Assembly (NCBI GenBank): GCA_017447745.1
Contig: JAFSMW010000056.1
Span: 1 to 38,499, forward strand
Source of the DNA: Thermoguttaceae bacterium
GTDB taxonomy: Bacteria > Planctomycetota > Planctomycetia > Pirellulales > Thermoguttaceae
Direction of reading: 5' to 3'
DNA length: 38,499 nucleotides
Shown piece by piece: positions 7,233 through 15,394 of this stretch. The translations under genes were made by a program, and so were the position numbers. How positions within the stretch are numbered: position 1 is the stretch's first letter; every line of letters begins with the position of its first letter. The notes beneath the pieces are model-generated. The model was given only the letters and a program-made list of their open reading frames with translations, was not told the origin of the DNA and ran no database searches.

Positions 7233-8564
7233 TTAGTTATTCCACCACCACTTTCCTTCCGGAAGCTGGCTGACTTTTGCAAATTTCGCGTCGTTGTCGA
7301 CGAGATTTTCGTCATTCAAAGCAACTTGAGGCTGAATCTGAACGCCGCCGCCAGTCGGGGTCATCAGACGTCCGCCTTTGGAAACGACGTTGCAAGCCGC
7401 CGGAGCGTACTTCAAAGGAGAACCGGTTTCAATCGAGTACTTCGTTTCGTCGCCCAAAGTCGGCATTGACCAATCCGCCTTGGCGAAAATGCCTTCCTGA
7501 TTCAAATAAGCGGCAACGATGGCAATGTCGATCAGGTTTCGGAGTTCTGCGTAAACTGGCGAAACCATAGAAACTTTTTCGTATCGATCTGTAAAGCTGC
7601 GAGTGAACGTGCGGCTGGCAGGGTTCTGAGAACCGCCGGTCTGAGCGCGAGAACCTTCAGCGGCAATGACTTCGTCTTCGCCAACCAGTTTGACGCCTTG
7701 TCCAACCAGCTGAATGGCGTTGCCGTCGTCGCTCATTTTAACGCATTGGTAATTGGGAACAAAGTACCAACGGCACAGAGCGTTGCGAGCAACGTCAGTA
7801 GCGCTTGCAGCTGAAATGAAGCTTCTTACGCCAGCAGGGGGATTTTCCAGACCAATGCCGATAAGTTTCATGCGATAGTCCGCTTCAACGAGAACTTTGG
7901 CAAAATGGGTATTTGGGCTAACGCCATCAACGCGAACGTTGTAGTTTCCAATTGAGGACGTCATGCCGTTGCGAATCTCGGAAACCGACATTCTGTACGG
8001 ATTGACTGTTCGGACGAATTGCTGGAATCGCGCCAGACCTTCTGGAGTGGGGTCGATGGAGCAGCCGATTGTGGTCGGGTCTGAACCGTCTGGACCGTAC
8101 AGACGAAGAGCGGCGACGAGGTCTTCCAAACGAACAACCGGACGTCCGGACTTAATTCCGACGACTCGGTCCAGTTCCGGATAAACAACCCAGTTTTCTG
8201 CCGGACCGGCGATGATAATATCTTTGTTTTCCGGATCAAAGAAGACGTATTCAATACGAGTCAGACCGGCGAGATATTTCATTTCTTCGGTCAGAGCGTA
8301 GTTGTTGGCTTCGATTGCCTTTTCCAGCGCGCGCAAAGAAACGCAGCGCATTTCACACGTCTCGTTGGCGGCTGAACCCAACGCTTTTCGGGCTTGCAGA
8401 GCGATGGCTTTGAGGCTGTTGTCTCGAACCGTGTTCATTTTAAGCTCGCCAGAGGCGTTAACTTGAATACCTGCGTAGCCGTTGGTCTGCGCGTTAGCAG
8501 ACGACGTGAAAAGCGCAATAACGACAGCCAATACGGTCAATAATAATGCCGAACGTTTCAACAT
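7233..8564 (-). CDS. Secreted DUF1598-like planctomycete protein
   Basis: This is a 443-residue protein with a clear signal peptide (MLKRSALLLTVLAVVIALF then SSANAQ). I set the start at the ATG at 8564, because AGGAGA lies 8 bases upstream and the signal peptide begins there; a longer frame reaching 8642 lacks both. The segment YNVRVDGVSPNTHFAKVLVE followed by ADYRMKLIGIGLE is the part I recall from DUF1598, a family described almost only from planctomycetes. The function of that family is unknown. The C-terminus is rich in Asn and Trp and ends WWWNN. A promoter-like pair lies at 8678-8706. The gene is divergent from the WD40 gene, and both products are exported. Confidence 0.7.
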   Translation of the reverse strand: MLKRSALLLTVLAVVIALFTSSANAQTNGYAGIQVNASGELKMNTVRDNSLKAIALQARKALGSAANETCEMRCVSLRALEKAIEANNYALTEEMKYLAGLTRIEYVFFDPENKDIIIAGPAENWVVYPELDRVVGIKSGRPVVRLEDLVAALRLYGPDGSDPTTIGCSIDPTPEGLARFQQFVRTVNPYRMSVSEIRNGMTSSIGNYNVRVDGVSPNTHFAKVLVEADYRMKLIGIGLENPPAGVRSFISAASATDVARNALCRWYFVPNYQCVKMSDDGNAIQLVGQGVKLVGEDEVIAAEGSRAQTGGSQNPASRTFTRSFTDRYEKVSMVSPVYAELRNLIDIAIVAAYLNQEGIFAKADWSMPTLGDETKYSIETGSPLKYAPAACNVVSKGGRLMTPTGGGVQIQPQVALNDENLVDNDAKFAKVSQLPEGKWWWNN

Positions 8565-9013
8565 ATTGATTTTCTCCTGATGCATAACTTTTATCCAAGC
8601 TATAAAGGGTTTCCTGTTTACAGAACACAATTCCGTAAACATTGCGTGTAAACCACTTTTTGCTATCTTACATATATATTGTAATTAAAGATTCTGTTTT
8701 CATCAAGTATTTTCCGCTACAATTTTGAAAAAAACTTAAATTTCTTGCGATACCATCGAAATAATCGGCAAATTTCCTCATTGCAGGCTTTTCATGCCTT
8801 TTAAACCAGATTTAATTTAAATAATGTTTAGGATAGATAAGCGTCGAAAAAGAACTTAATCTTTTACTGCCCTTGTCATCTTTTCTATTTTGACTAATAG
8901 GATTTACTGTCTTTATGAGAAATTCTGTGTTTTTATCATCCAAGCTAAACTAATAGATTCGATTAGCCGATAAATTTATCGGATAATTCCATATAGTCAA
9001 AGGATTTTATAAC
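8565..9013. other. Divergent promoter region between DUF1598-like and WD40 genes
   Basis: This 449-base AT-rich spacer has no coding frame of note. The left half carries a leftward promoter candidate (8678-8706). The right half carries a weak rightward candidate, TTGACT at 8890-8895 and TTTATG at 8912-8917, about 100 bases before the WD40 start. I see no structured RNA. Confidence 0.6.
8678..8706 (-). promoter_or_regulatory. Candidate promoter of the DUF1598-like gene
   Basis: On the minus strand TTGATG (8701-8706) and TACAAT (8678-8683) are spaced by 17 bases. The leader would be about 105-110 bases. Confidence 0.4.
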
Positions 9014-9994
9014 ATGAGCGCATCAACAAAATACTGGTTTTTACTGCCGTTATTACTTATTTTCCTTGCGTCTACGACGCAAGCGCAAGAGGTTATTAAG
9101 CCCCTGAAAAAATTACAGCTTTCGGAAAAGACGCCTGCCGATCAGGTTCCTGTTTGGACTGGCGTGGCGGTCGATTCCAAACTCCGAGCGTATGTGGGCG
9201 GAGACGATCATAAAATACGTCTTTGGAACCTGCAAACCGGTGAAATTGAAAAGAAATTGGCTCGCAACATCGACTGGATCAAGGCGGTTCGTCTTCGTCC
9301 AGACGGTTTAATATTATTGTCTGCTGACATGGGCGACGTCGGATTGATGTGGGAAACCGAGAATCCGGAAAACGCGTTTACCTCGCTCAAGGGCATCGAA
9401 ACGGCTGTTACGTGCGCCTCTTTTACCAAAGACGGCAGCAAAGTCGCTATTGGAACCTTTGGCGGCGGCGTTTTTGTATTCGACGCTAAAACGGGCGAGG
9501 CTCTTAATCGGTTGTCCGTAGGCGTTGGAACGGCAGACGCGGTTGCGTGGTCAGACGACGGTCAGTTCCTGGCGGCTTCTGGACGCATGGGCGTCATTCG
9601 CGTCTGGAATTTCAACAACGGCGTTAAGTATGTTGACTTGGTCGGACACATTCGACGAGTTCACGCTTTAACGTTCCAGCAGGACGGCATGCTCGTTTCC
9701 GGCGGAGAAGACAATCGTCTATATCTCTGGAATCCGGCTGAAGCGAAAGTTCTCGGAGCGATTGAAAATCTGCCGGGTAAAGTTCGCTGCATTACGACCG
9801 TCGGTTTGAACAAGGTTGCCGTTGGCATGTGCGACAATTCATTGGGCGTCTGGACTTTCGATTCCGGAGCGCAAACATATAAAATGGAAGGTCATACCGG
9901 CACGATTGCCGATATGGAGTGGGTTGAATCTCAAAAATGGCTGGTAACAGTCGGGTTCGACAGTTCCATTTGCGTCTGGGTTTTGGATAAATAA
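9014..9994 (+). CDS. Secreted WD40-repeat beta-propeller protein
   Basis: This 326-residue protein has a signal peptide (about 1-24, ending TTQAQ), so the propeller acts outside the cytoplasm. WD40-type blades are visible from residue about 45 onward: KIRLWNLQTG, DVGLMWETEN, GVFVFDAKTG, VIRVWNFNNG, NRLYLWNPAE, NSLGVWTFDS and SICVWVLDK, which gives seven blades. The GH dipeptide is kept in VGHIRRVHALTF and EGHTGTIADMEW. AAAGGA lies 9 bases before the ATG and supports the start. WD40 propellers are protein-interaction scaffolds, and no enzyme domain is attached. It lies between the DUF1598-like and LEERLLLS genes, all exported, but whether they cooperate is only a guess. Confidence 0.88.
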   Translation: MSASTKYWFLLPLLLIFLASTTQAQEVIKPLKKLQLSEKTPADQVPVWTGVAVDSKLRAYVGGDDHKIRLWNLQTGEIEKKLARNIDWIKAVRLRPDGLILLSADMGDVGLMWETENPENAFTSLKGIETAVTCASFTKDGSKVAIGTFGGGVFVFDAKTGEALNRLSVGVGTADAVAWSDDGQFLAASGRMGVIRVWNFNNGVKYVDLVGHIRRVHALTFQQDGMLVSGGEDNRLYLWNPAEAKVLGAIENLPGKVRCITTVGLNKVAVGMCDNSLGVWTFDSGAQTYKMEGHTGTIADMEWVESQKWLVTVGFDSSICVWVLDK

Positions 9995-10232
9995 CAAGCT
10001 TCAGACAAAAATTGCATAAGCAATTCGGATTGTAACAGATATGGCGATTGTTCGTTCGCGCTTAAAGTGAAATTGCAATAAATCGCTGTAAATATGAAAA
10101 ACAAGGGAGCCGTTGCATTCGTCAGAATGATTAACGGGAGAAACAGTAACAAATAACGACGTCGGCGACTGAAGGCTACGCCTTCAAACCGTGGCGTCAA
10201 ACACGAAAAGAACTATTTTTTGGAGGTTTGCC
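9995..10232. other. Leader region of the LEERLLLS protein gene, with hairpin
   Basis: No gene is visible here. A 7-bp hairpin (TGAAGGC at 10170-10176 with GCCTTCA at 10180-10186, loop TAC) lies about 47 bases before the start codon. It shares the TAC loop seen in other intergenic palindromes. I looked for a known riboswitch and could not match one. Confidence 0.5.
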
Positions 10233-13200
10233 GTGAGCAAGTCAAAAATCAGCAAAAAGAATCGCAAGTTCAATCATCCGTGCACAGTGGAATCATTGGA
10301 AGAACGACTGCTGCTTTCGGTCGCGCCAGCGGACGTAGACGCTCTTCAGGTTGGTTCTATTTATATTGAAGGCACGTTCGGCAGCGACCAGCTCACCGAC
10401 GACTCCTACGGCGACTATCTGGAAATCTCATACAACGGCGGCGTTCAGGGTACGAACCTTGACAAGCTGGAAATCAACCTCGATAAAAACGACAACGGTC
10501 AGGTTGACATCAACGAGGCGTTCTTCCACCTGGCTCAGGGCAATCCCGAATACGGCGCCTATAACAGCGTTCAGTTTGAAATCGTCGACGCCAACGGGAC
10601 GATCAAAACCGGCGACGTCAGATGGACGATTTCCAACAACAATCAGTTGTTGACCATGGAGTTTGAAGACTTCGAATCCGGCGACAAGCTGGTCTGTCGG
10701 TTCGACGTTGACTTCTACAAAGGCGTCAGCCCGATTTACGACGAAGACGGCGAAGTCATTGACCGCAAAGAGTCCTCCAACGTTACCGTCAACGGCGACG
10801 ACTTTGAAGGTTCCCGAATCAAAGCGTATTTCAGCGCTGACAACTACGAAGACGTTTCGATTGAAAAAACGTACATCGACAACTTTGGCGCCGTCAAGTA
10901 CGGTCTTGACCTGAATGAAAACGCCTACTTCCCGGAAGACGTTACATCCGCAGACGAATACGTCGCTGGCGCTTTTGGCTCCATCGTTCAGACGCCGATT
11001 GTCAACACGGTTTCCGGCTACGTCTATGACGACATCGACGGTTCTCTGACGCTCACTGAAGCAGACGAGCTTTTGTCAAACGTTACCTTGACGCTTTACG
11101 AACTGGATTCAACGGGAAATTACGTTTCCACCGGTTTGACGACGACCACCGACGCAAACGGGTTCTACGAATTCACCGACCTGTTTAACGGAACGTACAT
11201 GGTTCTGGAAACGCAGCCTGAAGACTACACAGCCGTCTGCGCCAACGCTGGTTACGTGCCGTCCACAACACAGGTTTCGACCGTTCGCGACTTGAATTGC
11301 ATTTACAAGATTGAACTCAAGGGCAATCAGGACAGCGTCCAAAACAACTTCGGTCAGAACTCGCCTGGACAGCTCAGCGGTATCGTTTGGCTCGACGCCA
11401 ACCTCAACGACCTCTACGACGCTGGCGACACGCTGCTCAAGGACGTTACCGTCAATCTGTATGATGAAGACGGCTCGCTTTTGGCGACAACCAAAACCGA
11501 CAGTAACGGGTACTACGAATTCACTGGGCTGTATCCGGGCCTGTACACGGTTGAGGAAGAATGGCCGACCGAGTACATTCATTCCGGCGAAATCCCCGGC
11601 ACGACGGGCGGATACGTCAACTCCGACGACGACCCCGGATTCATTTACGATATTGTCATTACGTCGCGCGGCATTTCCGAGTCCAACAACTTCTGGGAAA
11701 TCCTGCCGGGCATGATCAGCGGATACGTCTTTGAAGACAATCAGGCCATTGAGCGCAATTCTGACGGCTCGATTCCGGATCAGTACAAGATTACCACTGG
11801 CGTCAAAACGGCGGACAGCGTTCCGATTTCGGGCGTTACACTTGGTTTGTACAACATCGACGGCACCGTTGCCATTACCGATGCAGAAGGCAACCCGCTG
11901 ACCACGGTTACCGACGAAAACGGCTACTATGAGTTTACTCACCTTATGCCGGGTTCTTACTGCGTTATTGAAACGCAGCCCAAAGAATACATCGACGGTT
12001 TGGATACAGCCGGCACCGGCGGCGGCTGGGCGTTCAACCCGACCGACGCTCAGTATGAAGTAACAGTCAAGCAGTTCGGAACGGACAGAAACAACGACGC
12101 GATTATTCGAATCAGCGTCAAGTCCGGCGAGAACTCGGAGCTGAACAACTTCGCGGAAGTCAACGTTGTTGACCCAACGCCTACTCCAACCCCGGGTGGC
12201 GGAGAAAAGGTTCCGAAAGTGTCCTATCCGCAGGTTTCGCGCTCGTCTGGCGGCGGATTCCAGTCTGTTGCGTACATTCCTTCCTACATGAGCCGCGGTC
12301 TTTCCGCCCTGTACGGCGGCGGTGGATCAGCTGTTTCCGCTTGGCATTTGAGCAGTCTCAACGCCGGCATGGCGCGTCGTTTGGGCGATGGCGTCGTCCT
12401 GAAAGGTCTTCAGGGAGAAGGGCTGACTACCGATATGATGTCCGCAAGCGGACTGATCGCCAACGGTTTGATTAAAGAAGGTTACTCAGTGGACGCGTTG
12501 GCAAATCTGTTCTCGCCGATTTTCGACCCGATCAACTGGAATGGAAGAACCAATCCGGAACTGGCGTGGAACATGGCGGATTGGCGTGACGGAACTGTTA
12601 CATTTGTCGGAGAATACGGCGTCATGGAAGGCATCCCGCTTACGGGAGACTTCAACGGCGACGGCAAAGACGAACTGGCGGTATTCGTTGACGGCGTCTG
12701 GTTTATCGACATCAACGGCAACGGATTCTGGGACGCAGACGACCTTTGGGTTCAGCTGGGTGAACGCGGCGATCAGCCGGTTGTCGGCGACTGGGACGGC
12801 GACGGAAAAGCTGACATCGGCGTTTACGGCAAGATCTGGGCTGGCGACTGGGCTTTGGTCGAAAACGATCCTGGGCTTCCGGACGCTGAAAACCTCACTC
12901 GCGGCGTTTACAAGAATATGCGTCCTCGCGTTGCTGTCAAGACGGCGGCTTCCGGCTTCTCCAAGCTCACCAGTACAGGCGATATTTATGAAAGAGCCAT
13001 TGACCACGTCTTCTACTTTGGCAATCAGGGCGATCGCGCCATTACGGGCGACTGGAATGGCGACGGCGTCGACAACATCGGCGTGTTCAATAACGGAAAC
13101 TGGTATCTGGACGTTGACGGCAACGGTCGCTTGACCAGCGCTGACCGCGGATACGAGTTCGGCAAGACGGGCGACATTCCTGTTACAGGCGACTGGAACG

Positions 13201-13394
13201 GCGACGGCGTTACCAACATCGGCGTTTATCGCAATGGCAAATTTATCCTCGATACCAACGCTAACGGCGTCATGGACGAATCCGACGCAGTTGTTGAATC
13301 CGGACAAGCCGGCGACATCCCGATTTCCGGCGACTTCAACGGCGACGGCGTCGACGAAGTTGGAACCGTCAAACTGTCGAGCATTCGCCAGTAG
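10233..13394 (+). CDS. Planctomycete LEERLLLS surface protein with SdrD-like B domains and FG-GAP-like repeats
   Basis: This is a 1053-residue exported protein. The start is the GTG at 10233, because GGAGG lies 7 bases before it; an upstream GTG at 10191 has no such site. There is no classic signal peptide. Instead a basic N-terminus leads into VESLEERLLLS (about 19-29), the motif planctomycetes use on many large extracellular proteins. Three SdrD/Cna-B-like beta domains follow (roughly 257-360, 378-485, 494-640), each with SG-x-V and NG-(F/Y)-YEF landmarks. A TPTPTP linker and a Gly/Ser-rich region come next. Five FG-GAP/VCBS-like repeats follow from about 804 to the end, with GD(F/W)NGDG and VDGNG-type calcium loops. 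This architecture suggests an adhesin or cell-surface structural protein. A terminator-like hairpin follows the gene. Confidence 0.85.
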   Translation: MSKSKISKKNRKFNHPCTVESLEERLLLSVAPADVDALQVGSIYIEGTFGSDQLTDDSYGDYLEISYNGGVQGTNLDKLEINLDKNDNGQVDINEAFFHLAQGNPEYGAYNSVQFEIVDANGTIKTGDVRWTISNNNQLLTMEFEDFESGDKLVCRFDVDFYKGVSPIYDEDGEVIDRKESSNVTVNGDDFEGSRIKAYFSADNYEDVSIEKTYIDNFGAVKYGLDLNENAYFPEDVTSADEYVAGAFGSIVQTPIVNTVSGYVYDDIDGSLTLTEADELLSNVTLTLYELDSTGNYVSTGLTTTTDANGFYEFTDLFNGTYMVLETQPEDYTAVCANAGYVPSTTQVSTVRDLNCIYKIELKGNQDSVQNNFGQNSPGQLSGIVWLDANLNDLYDAGDTLLKDVTVNLYDEDGSLLATTKTDSNGYYEFTGLYPGLYTVEEEWPTEYIHSGEIPGTTGGYVNSDDDPGFIYDIVITSRGISESNNFWEILPGMISGYVFEDNQAIERNSDGSIPDQYKITTGVKTADSVPISGVTLGLYNIDGTVAITDAEGNPLTTVTDENGYYEFTHLMPGSYCVIETQPKEYIDGLDTAGTGGGWAFNPTDAQYEVTVKQFGTDRNNDAIIRISVKSGENSELNNFAEVNVVDPTPTPTPGGGEKVPKVSYPQVSRSSGGGFQSVAYIPSYMSRGLSALYGGGGSAVSAWHLSSLNAGMARRLGDGVVLKGLQGEGLTTDMMSASGLIANGLIKEGYSVDALANLFSPIFDPINWNGRTNPELAWNMADWRDGTVTFVGEYGVMEGIPLTGDFNGDGKDELAVFVDGVWFIDINGNGFWDADDLWVQLGERGDQPVVGDWDGDGKADIGVYGKIWAGDWALVENDPGLPDAENLTRGVYKNMRPRVAVKTAASGFSKLTSTGDIYERAIDHVFYFGNQGDRAITGDWNGDGVDNIGVFNNGNWYLDVDGNGRLTSADRGYEFGKTGDIPVTGDWNGDGVTNIGVYRNGKFILDTNANGVMDESDAVVESGQAGDIPISGDFNGDGVDEVGTVKLSSIRQ

Positions 13395-13404
13395 GATATG
13401 GAGT

Positions 13405-13426
13405 GCGACGCCTTGGCGTCGCTTTC
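13405..13426 (+). terminator. Terminator-like hairpin after the surface protein
   Basis: GCGACGCC (13405-13412) pairs with GGCGTCGC (13415-13422) and is followed by TTTC. The T-run is short, so termination may be partial. It lies about 10 bases after the stop codon. Confidence 0.6.
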
Positions 13427-13605
13427 ATTACCAGTTCCGATGCAAACCTGAAAAATATTATTCGTGCCAATGGTGCAATGTAAATATAGAGTCATAAAAA
13501 TATTTCATTGCGTTCTTGGCACGAAATACTTTTACTTGGTTCTCAGCGTTAATTCTTTAAAAGCGACGGCAAGGCGCGAAGCCGCGCGGGCAGAAGGACA
13601 AGGTT

Positions 13606-14616
13606 ATGCCTCCGAAAAAGCCTGTTTTGGCGCTCCCCACGTCCACTCAGGAACCGACCTTGTCGGCGTCGCACTCCAAAATGATTATCAAACTGCTTTT
13701 TCCTCGTGGTTTTTGCGCTGGCGTCTATCGAGCGACAAGCGCTTTGAGTACGGCTTTGGAACGGTACGGCGCTCCCATCTACGTCTATCATGAAATCGTT
13801 CATAACAAGTGGGTTGTAGAATATTTTCGACAAAAGGGCGCGGTGTTTGTCAATTCGTTGGACGACATCCCAGACGGATCTGTTACGCTCTTTTCCGCTC
13901 ATGGCGTCTCGCCTCAAATTGAAAAGCAGGCAAAACAAAAGAAATTGCAATACGTCGACGCCTCCTGTCCTCTGGTTCAAAAAGTTCATCGGGAAGCGAA
14001 ACGGTTTGTTCAACAGGGGTACACCGTATTATTAATTGGACATCCGCATCACGACGAGGTAGTTGGCGTTCAGGGCGAAGCTCCGGATAAAATCTTTATC
14101 GTTAAGACGAAAGAATCGATCGACAGCTTGCCACTGACTGCTCACGACAAGGTTGCGTACATTACTCAAACAACGCTGTCTTTAGACGAATCAACGACTA
14201 TCATCGAATATCTCAAATCACGATTTCCCAATATTGTTGGACCGAAGATAAAAGATATCTGTTATGCAACTCAAAACCGTCAGAACGCCGTCAAGATGGC
14301 GGCTCGTAAATACCATCAAAAGAATCTGATCGTCAAAGCAGTGATTGTTGGCAGTTCAAACAGTTCCAACAGCATCCGGTTAAAAGAAATCGCTCAAGAA
14401 CAAGATATTTCAGCGTTTCTGATCGACAGCCCCGCCGATATCAATTCAGACGATTTTACCAACGTTGACGTCGTATTGCTTTCCGCAGGCGCATCCGCTC
14501 ATGAATCTGTAGTCCAGCAGGTTGTTGAGTACTTTCAATCGACCTTTAACGCAAGCGTTGAAGAAGAGCGTATTTGCGAAGAAAACACCTCTTTTCCAAT
14601 ACCGACAATGCCGTAG
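13606..14616 (+). CDS. ispH: 4-hydroxy-3-methylbut-2-enyl diphosphate reductase
   Basis: IspH is the last enzyme of the MEP isoprenoid pathway. It reduces HMBPP to IPP and DMAPP with an iron-sulfur cluster. The three cluster cysteines are present: Cys37 in PRGFCAGV, Cys121 in DASCPLV and Cys219 in DICYATQNRQ. Substrate residues His66 (EIVHN), His99 (SAHG), His149 and Glu151 (HHDEVVG) fit the family, and SSNSSNS near residue 255 matches the phosphate-binding Ser/Asn motif. The ATG at 13606 follows AAGGACAAGG and gives 336 residues. An ATG at 13681 would match the usual IspH N-terminus but has no ribosome-binding site, so a 25-residue N-terminal extension is likely. No other MEP gene is adjacent. 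Confidence 0.95.
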   Translation: MPPKKPVLALPTSTQEPTLSASHSKMIIKLLFPRGFCAGVYRATSALSTALERYGAPIYVYHEIVHNKWVVEYFRQKGAVFVNSLDDIPDGSVTLFSAHGVSPQIEKQAKQKKLQYVDASCPLVQKVHREAKRFVQQGYTVLLIGHPHHDEVVGVQGEAPDKIFIVKTKESIDSLPLTAHDKVAYITQTTLSLDESTTIIEYLKSRFPNIVGPKIKDICYATQNRQNAVKMAARKYHQKNLIVKAVIVGSSNSSNSIRLKEIAQEQDISAFLIDSPADINSDDFTNVDVVLLSAGASAHESVVQQVVEYFQSTFNASVEEERICEENTSFPIPTMP

Positions 14617-14625
14617 AGCGGGCGA

Positions 14626-14694
14626 ATTAGTAATTAGTAATTAGTGGTTAGTGGTTAGTACGCAAGCGTTCATCTAACTTACCACTTACCACTT
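14626..14694. repeat. TTAGT/ACTAA-type intergenic palindrome
   Basis: Short repeats of TAATTAGT and GTGGTTAGT (14626-14660) are followed, after ACGCAAGCGT, by near-complementary ACTTACCACTTACCACTTAC (14678-14697). It fills the convergent spacer between ispH and the regulator gene and reaches into that gene's stop codon at 14693. It may act as a two-sided transcript end. Confidence 0.7.
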
Positions 14695-15394
14695 ACAGCG
14701 ACGGATAGTCTTCCAGAACAAGTCCCAGTTTTTGTATCAGATCGGCAAACGACTTCGCCTTCATGGTTTTCATGATTGTGGATCGGCGATTTTCTATTGT
14801 ACGGAGTTTTTTACCAGACCGATCGACAATTTCGTTATTTGAAAGCCCCTGATACACCAGTATGGCGGTTTCCTGAATTGGAGGCGAAAGCTGATTGAAC
14901 AGCTCCAGAGCTTCGTAACGGGCGTTAAGCCGTTTCCTCGCCAGTTCTGATTTTTCCAGCCAGCTTAGAATGACGTTTGTCTGTTCAGATTTGTCTCGAG
15001 TGATCTTTCCGATAATGTCGCTGGCTCCGTATCGAAGATAATTCAGAGCGCTGGAAATATCTGGATATTTCATATAGACGATTATCGGAGCAGCAAGACA
15101 GGCTCTGTCAATTGCGAATTTCAGTCTGGTTATCAGTTCTTTAGCTGAACGGATGCTGGATTCTTCCAGAAGTAAAAGAATGCAGCCGGCTCGAGAGCGG
15201 TCAAACGACGCCAAGACCTGCTCACTGCGAAAATACGTGTCAACGATTACGCCCCTGGACTGCAGATCCATTGTCAGAAAGTTGTCATAATCCAGGCTTT
15301 CTACCAAAACATAGACCCTCGGCGCAGACTCGGTAAAAAAGGCGGGATCTGCGCTGGCAATCGGTTCGTTAGCTACGGCTGACGCTTGTTTCAT
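14693..15394 (-). CDS. Pseudo-receiver/LuxR-type transcription regulator
   Basis: This 233-residue protein has the layout of FixJ/NarL response regulators. Residues about 25-145 align well with a receiver domain (compare APIIVYMKYPDISSALNYLR with FixJ). However, the acidic pair is replaced by Glu-Ser, the phosphorylated Asp is Leu (in CILLLLEES) and the switch Thr is Met; only the lysine (GKIT) remains. Normal phosphorylation is therefore unlikely. Residues about 168-225 are a LuxR/GerE helix-turn-helix (LSPPIQETAILVYQGLSNNE and IENRRSTIMKTM). The start codon overlaps the M48 protease stop by 4 bases (ATGA), so the two are translationally coupled. The regulator probably responds to a protein or ligand signal linked to that protease rather than to a kinase. 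Confidence 0.85.
   Translation of the reverse strand: MKQASAVANEPIASADPAFFTESAPRVYVLVESLDYDNFLTMDLQSRGVIVDTYFRSEQVLASFDRSRAGCILLLLEESSIRSAKELITRLKFAIDRACLAAPIIVYMKYPDISSALNYLRYGASDIIGKITRDKSEQTNVILSWLEKSELARKRLNARYEALELFNQLSPPIQETAILVYQGLSNNEIVDRSGKKLRTIENRRSTIMKTMKAKSFADLIQKLGLVLEDYPSL

Noticed and set aside
10191-10232. Upstream GTG start for the LEERLLLS protein
   Set aside because: The GTG at 10233 has a good GGAGG site and gives the expected short basic N-terminus.
10080-10232. Possible cyclic-di-GMP-type riboswitch before the surface protein gene
   Set aside because: A few words resemble one, but the conserved loops and pairing could not be matched.
11109-11942. Long minus-strand frame within the surface protein gene
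   Set aside because: It is a shadow of a well-supported gene on the other strand; the same holds for 12486-13307.
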